A program made the position numbers and the translations under genes. 14,365 nucleotides of DNA from positions 1-14,365 of the forward strand of contig JARXAV010000167.1 of assembly GCA_029865665.1 (NCBI GenBank), in the 5' to 3' direction. Below, one piece after another: positions 1-7,861 of this stretch. The DNA is from Flectobacillus sp. GTDB lineage: Bacteria; Bacteroidota; Bacteroidia; Cytophagales; Spirosomataceae. Positions within the stretch are counted from its first letter, which is position 1. Every line of letters begins with the position of its first letter. The notes beneath the pieces were generated by a model. The model saw nothing but the letters and a program-made list of their open reading frames with translations, was not told the origin of the DNA and ran no database searches.

Positions 1-1164
1 GTGTAAATAGTCATAATACGCCTGTTGCTTTTGTTCTCCAAAATATTTTAGCATCAACTTCGCAATACCAACATTGGATGAGTGTTCAAAAACCTGTTGG
101 GCGGTAATCGTTCCATATCCGTGAGGTCCAGAATCCTCTAAGCGTTTACTCCCAATCATCATGCTCCCATTACCCGTATTTACCCATTCGTCGTTGGAGA
201 TATTGGCCTCTTCCATCAAGGCCACCATAGACGCTAATTTGAAAACCGAACCAGGGTCTGTTCTACTCAATACGGCATGGTTATAGTTTTCTACGTAACT
301 AGTGTCGTTTACATTCGTTAGATTAGCCATGGCTTTGATTTCGCCAGTAGCTACTTCCATCACGATTACACAGCCTTTTTCGGCATTATAGCGTTTCAGA
401 GCGTTGCGTAAAGAGGTTTCTGCAACATCTTGAATATTAACATTGATAGTCGTATGTACATCTACCCCAGGAATCGGAATAGATCCTTCTCCACCCTCAA
501 TAGGTCTCCAACTACCCCCTGCAATTTTTTCGAAGATGCCTTTTCCTGCTTTTCCTGCTAATTCTTTATCAAAACTATTTTCGATACCTACCTGTTCTTG
601 ATCTTTTTTATAACCAATCGCTCTGGAAGCCATGCTTCCGAAAGGATTATAACGCTTGGTTACTTTTTCAAAAACCACGCCCCCTTTGAATTTACCAAAA
701 CGGAAGATAGGCCACTTTCTCATCTCTTTAACCGCTTGATAGTCGATTAATTTGTTGTTGAGCATGATATAATTGACTTTTGCTCTGCGGGCAAAATCAA
801 TTTGATAAAAGTATTCTTTAGCACTTTTATCTTGGTAAAAATCTGACAACATCGTACACAAGGAATCTATCCCTTCATCATAAATTTTGATGTTTAGTGG
901 ATTTCTCATGGTAACTAAGGGGTCAAACCCTAGTCGATATTTAGGAAGAGATGTTGCCAATAAGCTACCATCGTCTGCATAAATATTACCACGAACAGCC
1001 TCAACCGTACGTTCTTTTACATAACTTAAACTAGCCTTTTTTCGCCATTTATCGCCGTCAATTGTTTGTAAAATAACAATTCTTCCAACAATGGCCAACG
1101 CAAAAAGAAGCATCATTAAAAACATGATGCGAACCCGTACTACGATGTCTTTTTTTATGTTCAT
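1..1164 (-). CDS. ftsI: FtsI/PBP2-type peptidoglycan D,D-transpeptidase (C-terminus cut by window edge)
   Basis: Septal penicillin-binding protein that cross-links peptidoglycan at the division site; anchored in the inner membrane with its catalytic part in the periplasm. The frame is open from the ATG at 1164 to base 1 (388 codons), so the C-terminus lies outside the window. Visible: a short cytoplasmic N-terminus and one membrane segment (about residues 12-32), a PBP dimerisation region (about 50-250), then the transpeptidase domain with the active-site SxxK motif in DPGSVFK (Ser306, Lys309) and the SxN motif as SSN (362-364). The third motif (KTG or KSG) would be beyond the edge. It is the third gene of the rsmH / ftsL-like / ftsI order, typical of dcw clusters, but about 200 bp carrying a palindromic repeat separates it from the ftsL-like gene. 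The family is clear; FtsI rather than another class B PBP is inferred from the neighbours. Confidence 0.93.
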   Translation of the reverse strand, partial: MNIKKDIVVRVRIMFLMMLLFALAIVGRIVILQTIDGDKWRKKASLSYVKERTVEAVRGNIYADDGSLLATSLPKYRLGFDPLVTMRNPLNIKIYDEGIDSLCTMLSDFYQDKSAKEYFYQIDFARRAKVNYIMLNNKLIDYQAVKEMRKWPIFRFGKFKGGVVFEKVTKRYNPFGSMASRAIGYKKDQEQVGIENSFDKELAGKAGKGIFEKIAGGSWRPIEGGEGSIPIPGVDVHTTINVNIQDVAETSLRNALKRYNAEKGCVIVMEVATGEIKAMANLTNVNDTSYVENYNHAVLSRTDPGSVFKLASMVALMEEANISNDEWVNTGNGSMMIGSKRLEDSGPHGYGTITAQQVFEHSSNVGIAKLMLKYFGEQKQQAYYDYLH

Positions 1165-1364
1165 AAAACTACACAAAAAGGCTTTTACTTAAATTGAAAA
1201 CAGTACCTTGACATATTTAACCACATAGCTATTTAGTTTTCCTGTATTTCTATGGGGTTTTCTCAAGTAATAATGCTGAATTTTGAATGTTAAATTTTGG
1301 ATTCGATACACACTTGTCAAGGTATTAAATCCAAAATTCAACATCCAAAATTTTGCATCACTAT
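1165..1364. other. Intergenic gap inside the dcw operon, containing a palindromic repeat
   Basis: Two hundred bases separate the ftsL-like stop from the ftsI start, unusually wide for a tightly packed operon. No coding frame is evident. The space holds the imperfect palindrome annotated separately (about 1265-1368) and a further exact 9-bp inverted pair, TACCTTGAC at 1204-1212 and GTCAAGGTA at 1316-1324. I see no clear TAnnTTTG promoter on the minus strand, so ftsI is probably transcribed by readthrough from upstream. Confidence 0.6.
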
Positions 1365-1368
1365 TTAG
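1265..1368. repeat. Dispersed AT-rich palindromic repeat, copy 1
   Basis: Arms 1275-1303 and 1328-1356 are inverted copies of each other over 29 nt with four differences, around a 24-nt loop. The similarity continues more weakly outwards to about 1265 and 1368. The right half (1328-1368) is also closely matched, in direct orientation, by 13143-13183 before the helicase gene (about 34 of 41 positions). The core reads AATCCAAAATTCAACAT. The right edge overlaps the stop codon of the ftsL-like gene (TAA at 1367-1365). Sequences of this flavour are, from memory, common between genes in Bacteroidota; no transposase is nearby. Confidence 0.75.
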
Positions 1369-1751
1369 TCGTCGTTGGTAACGATTATTTTGGTTGGTGG
1401 GATTTTGTTTTCTTCAAGCCCCGTACTTTCCAATTTTTGAATGATTTCAGATTGCTTCCCAGATTTCATAAATGCAGCTTCCTGAGTGGTATAATCGGCT
1501 CTTTTTTCCTCTAAATCCGCCTTCAATACATCTATTTTATGAATTAGATTTTCTGCATTTAAGGACGACGCAATGTAGAGAATAATGAGAACAGAACTCC
1601 AAAGGATATACCGCATTTGATAGGCAGGAAAGGCCCCACCTAATACTTTGTCCATATTAAAGACACGGTCAAAAAAAGCAAAAACCCCTCTACTTGGAAT
1701 GTACGTAGTGGGTTTAGCATTTTTCTTATTACGAGATACGTTCTTTGCCAT
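1365..1751 (-). CDS. FtsL-like cell division protein
   Basis: Small bitopic membrane protein of 128 residues, likely the divisome component equivalent to FtsL. The N-terminus is basic and cytoplasmic (about residues 1-46), a single hydrophobic helix follows (about 47-65, rich in Leu, Ile and Val), and then a charged heptad-like stretch (about 66-110) suited to a periplasmic coiled coil. Sequence alone would not identify it, since FtsL proteins are poorly conserved; the size, topology and position between rsmH and the ftsI-type gene make the assignment. The start is 19 bp after the rsmH stop, so the two are surely co-transcribed. In known divisomes FtsL works with FtsB and FtsQ to activate FtsWI. 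The stop codon lies in the edge of a palindromic repeat. Confidence 0.85.
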   Translation of the reverse strand: MAKNVSRNKKNAKPTTYIPSRGVFAFFDRVFNMDKVLGGAFPAYQMRYILWSSVLIILYIASSLNAENLIHKIDVLKADLEEKRADYTTQEAAFMKSGKQSEIIQKLESTGLEENKIPPTKIIVTNDD

Positions 1752-1770
1752 GCTGATTAAGGGCGTTCAC

Positions 1771-2682
1771 TTAGGATGATAAAGTTGCAATACGAAGTTT
1801 GGCACTTCTACTTCTGTTATTTCTGGCTAATTCCTCTGCGGAGGCTTCAATGGGTTTTCTACTGATACCATCTAGCGGTTTCGATACATTTCCATACACA
1901 ATGTCTTTTTCAAGAACACCCGTAAAGTTTCCTGCTTTGATGTAATTTTTCACCAAACGATCTTCGAGCGAGTGGAAAGTCATGACACATAAGCGACTTC
2001 TTGTATCTGTAAGTAAGTCAGGTACTTGTTCTAAAAATTCCTGAATTACGGTTAGTTCTTCGTTCACTTCAATCCGAATTGCCTGAAAAACTTGGGCAAA
2101 ATACCTGAATTCTTTGAATTTTGGGGCATATTTCTCTAATAATTCCTTAAATTCTCCAGTAGTGTTGATAGGATTATTCAGGCGTGCAGATACAATTCCA
2201 GCGGCTAAGGTTTTAGCATTTTTCACTTCTCCGTACATTCCCAGAATGCGGTGAAGTTTATCTTCGGGATAATTGTTAATAATGGTATAGGCTGAAACTT
2301 CTGCTTTTTGATTCATACGCATATCTAATTCGCCGTCAAATCGAGTTGAAAAACCACGTGTTGGTTCGTCGATTTGGTGGGAAGAAATACCTAAATCGGC
2401 TAAAATTCCATCTACTTTTTTTACGCCATACAAGCGTAAGAATTTCTTGATATTCCGAAAGTTTGTCTCGATGAAAGTAAAACGTTTATCGTCTATTGCT
2501 TCCGCATTTCGTTTAGCGTCTGGGTCTTGGTCAAAGGCGTACAGACGACCATTTTCTCCTAATTTCTCCAATATTGCTTTTGAGTGTCCTCCTCCTCCGA
2601 AGGTTACATCAACATAAATTCCATCTGGACGGATATTAAGACCGTCCAAACACTCTTGCAACATGATTGATTCGTGGTACAT
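1771..2682 (-). CDS. rsmH: 16S rRNA (cytosine(1402)-N(4))-methyltransferase RsmH
   Basis: SAM-dependent methyltransferase (formerly MraW) that N4-methylates C1402 of 16S rRNA in the decoding region of the small subunit. The protein is 303 residues, normal for the family, and complete. It starts with the characteristic YHESIMLQE and has the SAM-binding glycine-rich loop DVTFGGGGHS (about 25-34), the acidic segment FDQDPDA (about 50-56), ADLGISSHQID (about 95-105) and near the C-terminus the family signature MTFHSLEDRLVK. It is the first gene of the dcw operon here; mraZ, which often precedes rsmH, is not present upstream. A TAnnTTTG box about 55 bp before the start is the likely promoter. Confidence 0.97.
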   Translation of the reverse strand: MYHESIMLQECLDGLNIRPDGIYVDVTFGGGGHSKAILEKLGENGRLYAFDQDPDAKRNAEAIDDKRFTFIETNFRNIKKFLRLYGVKKVDGILADLGISSHQIDEPTRGFSTRFDGELDMRMNQKAEVSAYTIINNYPEDKLHRILGMYGEVKNAKTLAAGIVSARLNNPINTTGEFKELLEKYAPKFKEFRYFAQVFQAIRIEVNEELTVIQEFLEQVPDLLTDTRSRLCVMTFHSLEDRLVKNYIKAGNFTGVLEKDIVYGNVSKPLDGISRKPIEASAEELARNNRSRSAKLRIATLSS

Positions 2683-2735
2683 TCCTCTCTGTTTTTGGGT
2701 GCCAGCGTAGGCACTACTTCTTTGCTTCTTTTTTA

Positions 2736-2743
2736 CAAATTTA
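2736..2743 (-). promoter_or_regulatory. Putative -7 box of the dcw operon promoter
   Basis: On the minus strand the bases read TAAATTTG, a full match to the Bacteroidota housekeeping -7 consensus TAnnTTTG. It would place the transcription start near 2728-2730 and give a leader of roughly 45 nt before the rsmH ATG. No convincing -33 TTTG element is seen at the usual spacing, so this rests on the -7 box and its position. Confidence 0.5.
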
Positions 2744-2982
2744 CAGAAAAACTAGGATGCTTGTGTCGTTAAGGAAACTTTAATCTTTTTTAACCATAAT
2801 TCTTACAGGCTGCTGGGAGGGCATTTTGAATGATTGAGTAATTCTACATGTATTTGGTTCGGTTTTTGTTTGTTAAAGCTATACAATACACATTTAAGAT
2901 AAATTAATTTAGGGCAAATAATAATTTAGTGATGTCTGATAAATTTAATATGAATAGATTCAATTATTTCAAAGAATAGTTA

Positions 2983-2990
2983 TATATTTG
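2983..2990 (+). promoter_or_regulatory. Putative -7 box upstream of the 210-aa secreted protein gene
   Basis: TATATTTG is an exact TAnnTTTG match. It predicts transcription starting near 2997, leaving a 5' leader of about 120 nt before the ATG at 3120, longer than is usual. A -33 element is not clear. Confidence 0.5.
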
Positions 2991-3119
2991 CATTGAAGAA
3001 AAATGACTATTCCTTTGAATGTCAGTAAGTCATAGATTACTTACCTCCTTTTGCTAGTTTAAAACAAGTGAGTTGTATTTAAGATTTAAGTAATTACAAC
3101 TATAACCCATCGCTCAAAT

Positions 3120-3752
3120 ATGAAAAAAAATTACATACTTACCTTTATCACTATGGTTTGTCTATCGGTTACGACAACCAGTTTTGCTCAATTAAAAGTG
3201 AAGTCAAATAAAGACATCTTGTTTGAGCTGAAAGTAAACGATGAAAATAAAACGGTTCTCAAGTGGGTTACTGCTGAAGGACATACAACAAGCAGATTTA
3301 TTATTCAGCGAAGTAAGGATAATGAAACATATTTTGACATTAGAGAAATTGAAGTGAAGCAAGTGAGTAGTGAAGATCGTTTGCAATACACTTTCACGGA
3401 TTATAAGATTTTAAGAGAGTCTGAGTTTTATCGCATTATGGAGTATGAACAAGACGGGAAAGTTCATGTCTATGCTCCAATTTCTGCAAAAGCGAATAAT
3501 CCTGTTTCTGTTTCAACAATTGGAGACAAAAATATTATTCGTGTAGCAATTCAAGATGGAAAGAATTTAGTAGCTTTGCTTGGTACATCGTCTGGATTGG
3601 GCGTTCCTTGTGACTTTGAAATTGCTAAAGATAACAACCTGGTTATTAAACCTTCTTATACGTTAATGACAGGTAATTATGTGGTGAAATTACGTAGTTC
3701 AGCAGGTGAACAACAATATAAGTTTTTCGTAAGAAACGATGATATTTTTTAA
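3120..3752 (+). CDS. Secreted protein of unknown function with a fibronectin-III-like segment
   Basis: Protein of 210 residues, not recognised as a named family. Residues 1-23 form a signal peptide (MKKNYI, hydrophobic core, then SFA before a Gln), so it is exported. Residues about 35-125 follow a pattern frequent in Bacteroidota surface proteins: a VLKW strand, then FIIQRSKDNETYFDI, then YTFTDY and EFYRIMEYEQDGK, which I read as an Ig/fibronectin-III-like beta sandwich. The last about 75 residues are beta-rich and end in GNYVVKLRSSAGEQQYKFFV, vaguely like a type IX secretion sorting domain but without a convincing match. It stands alone, with its own promoter box and a strong terminator 22 bp after the stop. 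An envelope or extracellular role is inferred. Confidence 0.8.
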   Translation: MKKNYILTFITMVCLSVTTTSFAQLKVKSNKDILFELKVNDENKTVLKWVTAEGHTTSRFIIQRSKDNETYFDIREIEVKQVSSEDRLQYTFTDYKILRESEFYRIMEYEQDGKVHVYAPISAKANNPVSVSTIGDKNIIRVAIQDGKNLVALLGTSSGLGVPCDFEIAKDNNLVIKPSYTLMTGNYVVKLRSSAGEQQYKFFVRNDDIF

Positions 3753-3773
3753 TTGACTGTAGGAGTTTGATTG

Positions 3774-3811
3774 AAATCCCTGATACCTTTGGCATCAGGG
3801 ATTTTTTGTTT
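3774..3811 (+). terminator. Rho-independent terminator of the 210-aa protein gene
   Basis: AAATCCCTGAT at 3774-3784 pairs perfectly with ATCAGGGATTT at 3794-3804 around a 9-nt loop. A T-rich tail follows directly (TTTTTTGTTTTTG). It starts 22 bp after the stop codon at 3752. Confidence 0.9.
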
Positions 3812-3842
3812 TTGTATCATCGTGAGGAAAAAGAAAAATAAG

Positions 3843-3968
3843 CTTCGTGACTTTTGTGTAACTCCGTGTAATACTTTATGCCGCTGAGTTGCACAGAGAG
3901 TCACCGAGTTCCACAGAGAGAAAATAATCTTTGTGAACCTTTGTGACTCTTTGCGTATCTGAGTGGTA
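3843..3968. repeat. Large imperfect palindrome built of 10-bp units
   Basis: Arms 3879-3918 and 3929-3968 are inverted copies over 40 nt (about 28 matches; most differences are G/A and so still allow G-U pairs) around a 10-nt loop. The right arm is a run of decamers (CTTTGTGAAC, CTTTGTGACT, CTTTGCGTAT, CTGAGTGGTA). The left arm is a 20-bp unit repeated twice, with the conserved parts GAGTT and CACAGAGAG. A further CTTCGTGACTTTTGTG stretch from 3843 repeats the right-arm pattern. It fills the space between two convergent genes and ends 8 bp from the stop of the transglutaminase-like gene. Similar CTTTGTG-rich repeats are, from memory, widespread between bacterial genes. Confidence 0.8.
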
Positions 3969-3975
3969 ATACTAC

Positions 3976-6900
3976 CTATTTGATAGCCAATTGTTTGGTA
4001 TCTGCTTCAATCACTTTGTTGAAAAACTCTCTAAATGCTGCGTATTCGCTTGGTAGAATGATGTCTTTTTTGCGAATTAAACTACGTTTTGCCAAGAGTT
4101 TATCTCCTTTTAGTTCGAATGACATATCGAAATCTGCAAAATCGCTCGTTAGATGAACATTTTCTGGTAGTTCTAATAGCTTTTTTCCAGTAGGAATTTC
4201 GCAAGTAATTGATTCTTTCATCTCTTTTGCTTCTAAAAACTCCCAAAGTAAAAAGGACATCTTACGTGTTTCTGCCGCAATAAAATCAGAAGATTTGATT
4301 TTGTCTGACCACGGTAAACTCAGAATTTTCATGCCTGCTACTTCACTAAGAGCATTTTTTACATGGTATTCATATTCGTAATTTAAGGAATCAGAACGTT
4401 TTTCTAGGTCAAAGAAATTTAATTTTGTCACCTTCAACACGCTACTAAAATCGGCTGCAAGTGATTCCGCAATTGCTTTTTCTCGTTCTTCTGGACTTAA
4501 ACTTGCATTGGCATGACGGCTTCCACTGGCAATACTTCCAGTTTTTAAGGAAACTACTTTCGCTAAAATATCCTTTTGATTAAAGGCCAATTCCATTTGA
4601 CGATAAACCCCGTTTACACTTTTGACGTTGGAGCGTAATTTACTCAGCGTTGTTTTGAAGTTCTCGCCCTCTCTCGGAATTTTCAAAATGTTGGTGTTTA
4701 TCAACAAAGGCGACAGCGACCCAAAGGCATTTTTATTATCCGTTAATTCAATAAAATAGGTTGTTCCTTCGGTTTCAAGCGTAGCAATACAATGGTTAAA
4801 ATTGATACTCGGTAAAAGCATATTGTTGTCGCCATTATCACGAGTAGATACCAGCACCAAATTGGCTTTTACACCCACTTCGTTACACATTGCCACAAAT
4901 AGTGTGGATAAATCCTTACAATCGCCGAGTTTTGTGCTAAGTGTTCTGGATGCTTTTTGAGGAACAATACCACTTTGCATAAAAGCAACGCTCAGGTAAT
5001 TAATGTTGTTTTCAATATAATTGTAAATGATTTTTGCTTTCGCTAAATCACTCAAGTTTTTAGGTTGATTTTGGAATAATTCACGAACGGTTTCTTGTAC
5101 TTCAAAATCTGATTTTGCCTTTGTAGATGCTAAATCAGAATACCATTGACCAACAAAATTCCAGTCGGGCATGGTAGAAACCTCTAATACAGGTGCAATA
5201 TCATTTAAGGTAGGCATCACCGACTCGCCTATGATAGCCGCTTGATTGGTTTGTTCCCAAGTATAGAGTTTAAAGTTTTCTAGCTGTTTAATCGTCGGTT
5301 TGATGTCCACATTATTCGTCTTTGATTGAAACGTTTTGTTGTCTGGCATCAATAAACTGTAACGAACCAACGCAGAAGGATAACCAAGTTTAAACAAAAT
5401 TTTATCATTAAAATGCTGTCCTAGCATTCCAGAAGATAAATCCTCCAGACGATATACTACATGAATCGCATCGCCCGCTTCAAGACCAGTGAACACTAAT
5501 TGATTGTCGTTGCTTTCTGCCTTCACTTTGCTACCATTGGCTTTTAGTACTTCTGCTTTTTCGATGATGTAATTTTGTGCATTTTCATTAAAAGGCACGG
5601 TAAATTCCTTCCATTCGTCAATTCCCTGTTGCGTCAAAATTTTAGCTAAGACTTCATCTCTTTCTTCCGTAGTACCCTGTGGATAAACTACCCGTTGCGT
5701 TTCATTGATGAGAATTAAGCTATTATCATTTGGATAGCTATCGGCTTTCGCTGCGTTTTTAAAGATTGATTCCGCATCGGTTTTAGGAAAATTAGAGAAC
5801 AAATCAGGTTTATTTTCTAAGGCTCTTAACGCCTTGTGAGCTTCGAACAAAGTAGGAGTAAGTTCGATGGCTTTTTTGTAGGCATCAATCGCCTTATTCG
5901 TCTGATTCAGAGCTTTGTACGTTTCAGCGAGTTTTTGCCAGAAGTTGCCAAAATACGGAGCAAATTCCAATACTTTTAACCTATATACTAAGGCGTTTTT
6001 ATAATCGGTAATCCCAAAATACTGGTCGGCTAAATCTTCATAATATCCGATTGCATACGGAAAGTTATTGATTCTAGTTTTGTAATAATTCAATCCTTCT
6101 TCTTTTTTACCATTCTGAAAACTCACCTTCGCAAGTTCCAAGAGAGCTTTATCGCTATAAGAATCACTGGTATATTTTTTCAAGATTGCCTGTGCTGTTT
6201 TAGGAGATTTTTTAACTTCCTGTTCAATTGCATAAGCAAGGTTTACGGCTTCATAATTATCGGGATATTTTTTGTATAACTTATCTGCCAACAAAATCAT
6301 TGGCTCGTATTTTTGTTGTTTAGCCAATAATCCCAGTTCCGAGAAATCGGTGAATTTACTTTCGCCATAGCCATTTTTTACTTTAGTTAAGTATAATTCT
6401 GCTTCGGCAAAATCCTCTTTTCCCAAGGCTTCTGTAAAGAGTAATTGTAAACTTACAAATGAATCAGGGTCTTTAGATTTGATAAATTCCCCTTCTTTGG
6501 TCAATTCCGTTTTGTTTCCTTCACGAGAATAGGCTTCTACCAGCACATTACTCAAGAATGTACTTTCGGGAGCAAGTTCACGAGCTTTCTTTAAGTATTT
6601 TCTCGATTCATACGCCTTGTCGTTGCGTAGATAGGTTTCTGCCAACAGGATATAGTTCAGAATATCGTTTGGATTGTTTTTAATGGTATTCTCAAAATAC
6701 GTTTCTGCAAAAAATGGAATGCTTACTGAATTGTATTCACCCGATTTTGGATAAGGTTGAGCAGTAGGCTGAGTGCTTAATCCTTGAATGGTATTTCCGT
6801 CTTTATCGGTCATACGAATTAAGAAATTTGCCCTGCCAGCTTCACTTTCACCAATTTGAACTAATACCCTGTTATAGCCTTTTTTCAGTTGAACCGTATT

Positions 6901-7752
6901 GGCATAAATATCTAAATCACAGTTACGTTCGGTGATTTCACTCGTAATTAATTTATCGTTTACCCAAATTTTCAGCGAACCCGAACAACCCGAACGCATG
7001 ATTACGTCTTGGTCAATAGGACTATTCACGAAGGTTTGAGCATACATGATAGAATTGTTGATTTCAAAAAGGTAGGTAAAGTCAAACCACTTGTCGGAAC
7101 GTTCAACGGGCGGTTTAAACCAAGAAATATTCGTCTTGATTTTGTTCTTAAAAACAGCATTACTTTCTGGATGTTCTAGCACCTGAAAGTCCTTGTTGAA
7201 GCCACTTGCCGAGGTATTTTCAAATGTTCCGAGTACTTGCCAATTGGCAATTGCTCCAATTTTAGCAAATTCCGTAAAGGCTTCTGCGGGTTTTGCCGCA
7301 TACTGATAATGATCACCAATCGCAGCAACGGCCATTGCACGCATCGTACCATTTAGGCGTTTATCTTGGAGTAGTTTATTCAAAAAAGCCAATTGATAGG
7401 CTGTTTTTTTACCAGAATACCCGTTAAACATCGCCCCTGTACTCCAAAGAGCATACAGGTGTGGAAAAGGGTTTGGTGCTGAATCATAAAACTTATCAAT
7501 GAATCCGAATGCTTTTTCGTTGTTTTCCTCTCCCCAAGCCAACAAGGCTAAACCTAAGTAGGCTTCTGCTTTGGAATCTGAAACCGAACTAGCTTCTGTG
7601 AATAAGTCCAGTGCTGTTTTGCGTTGATTGCTATGGAAGGCAGTCCATGCTTTTTTTAAGGCGGCATTGTCGCTGGCTAAGATAGGCAGAGTAATTACAA
7701 TAGAAAAAATAAAAGCTAAGAGTGCTTTAAGGTAGAAACTTCTCGTTGACAT
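3976..7752 (-). CDS. Exported TPR / DUF3857 / transglutaminase-like protein
   Basis: Very large exported protein of 1258 residues from the chosen start. Order: signal peptide (about 1-27, ending PILAS), helical TPR-like repeats, a beta-rich insert (about 245-330, with WVNDKLI and KKGYNRVLVQIGE, resembling a carbohydrate-binding-type jelly roll), more TPRs to about 640 (for example AIDAYKKAIELTPTLFEAHKAL split over two helices), a DUF3857-like domain (about 680-870), and a transglutaminase-like core (about 890-1010). The cysteine-protease-type triad looks intact: Cys945 in LGDCKD, His987 in FNHCIA, Asp1005 in ELTDN. A beta-rich C-terminal region follows. An ATG at 7818 lies inside the upstream gene's terminator hairpin, so the ATG at 7752, which opens a normal signal peptide, is preferred. 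Substrate unknown; a periplasmic or surface peptidase/transamidase-like role is inferred from the family. Confidence 0.9.
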   Translation of the reverse strand: MSTRSFYLKALLAFIFSIVITLPILASDNAALKKAWTAFHSNQRKTALDLFTEASSVSDSKAEAYLGLALLAWGEENNEKAFGFIDKFYDSAPNPFPHLYALWSTGAMFNGYSGKKTAYQLAFLNKLLQDKRLNGTMRAMAVAAIGDHYQYAAKPAEAFTEFAKIGAIANWQVLGTFENTSASGFNKDFQVLEHPESNAVFKNKIKTNISWFKPPVERSDKWFDFTYLFEINNSIMYAQTFVNSPIDQDVIMRSGCSGSLKIWVNDKLITSEITERNCDLDIYANTVQLKKGYNRVLVQIGESEAGRANFLIRMTDKDGNTIQGLSTQPTAQPYPKSGEYNSVSIPFFAETYFENTIKNNPNDILNYILLAETYLRNDKAYESRKYLKKARELAPESTFLSNVLVEAYSREGNKTELTKEGEFIKSKDPDSFVSLQLLFTEALGKEDFAEAELYLTKVKNGYGESKFTDFSELGLLAKQQKYEPMILLADKLYKKYPDNYEAVNLAYAIEQEVKKSPKTAQAILKKYTSDSYSDKALLELAKVSFQNGKKEEGLNYYKTRINNFPYAIGYYEDLADQYFGITDYKNALVYRLKVLEFAPYFGNFWQKLAETYKALNQTNKAIDAYKKAIELTPTLFEAHKALRALENKPDLFSNFPKTDAESIFKNAAKADSYPNDNSLILINETQRVVYPQGTTEERDEVLAKILTQQGIDEWKEFTVPFNENAQNYIIEKAEVLKANGSKVKAESNDNQLVFTGLEAGDAIHVVYRLEDLSSGMLGQHFNDKILFKLGYPSALVRYSLLMPDNKTFQSKTNNVDIKPTIKQLENFKLYTWEQTNQAAIIGESVMPTLNDIAPVLEVSTMPDWNFVGQWYSDLASTKAKSDFEVQETVRELFQNQPKNLSDLAKAKIIYNYIENNINYLSVAFMQSGIVPQKASRTLSTKLGDCKDLSTLFVAMCNEVGVKANLVLVSTRDNGDNNMLLPSINFNHCIATLETEGTTYFIELTDNKNAFGSLSPLLINTNILKIPREGENFKTTLSKLRSNVKSVNGVYRQMELAFNQKDILAKVVSLKTGSIASGSRHANASLSPEEREKAIAESLAADFSSVLKVTKLNFFDLEKRSDSLNYEYEYHVKNALSEVAGMKILSLPWSDKIKSSDFIAAETRKMSFLLWEFLEAKEMKESITCEIPTGKKLLELPENVHLTSDFADFDMSFELKGDKLLAKRSLIRKKDIILPSEYAAFREFFNKVIEADTKQLAIK

Positions 7753-7806
7753 AGAATAGATTAATTTAGTTCTAAGAACAAATAACGCAGAAAGTAAGAA
7801 TAAAAC

Positions 7807-7840
7807 AAAAAACCTCATGCCAAAAGGGATGAGGTTTTTT
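7807..7840 (-). terminator. Terminator after the aminotransferase gene (bidirectional form)
   Basis: AAAAAACCTCAT at 7807-7818 pairs perfectly with ATGAGGTTTTTT at 7829-7840 around a 10-nt loop. Read on the minus strand it begins 22 nt after the aminotransferase stop and ends in a T run. Because both arms carry A/T tracts it could work in both directions. It separates the aminotransferase transcript from the large gene downstream. Confidence 0.88.
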
Positions 7841-7861
7841 GAGGATATTATAAAAAGAATC

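Larger units (their letters stand above)
2683..3119. other. Divergent intergenic region between rsmH and the 210-aa secreted protein gene
   Basis: The region has no convincing gene. It holds the two divergent -7 boxes listed separately and an AT-rich core. On the plus-strand leader there are two small perfect inverted repeats: GTAAGT/ACTTAC at 3025-3030 and 3039-3044, and AGTTGTA/TACAACT at 3071-3077 and 3095-3101. They could fold in the roughly 120-nt 5' leader, but nothing matches a riboswitch class I recognise. No mraZ gene or remnant was seen. Confidence 0.5.

Noticed and set aside
3003..3035. Ten-codon upstream frame (MTIPLNVSKS) in the leader of the 210-aa protein gene
   Set aside because: Too short and without amino-acid bias or an attenuator-like hairpin series; chance is likely.
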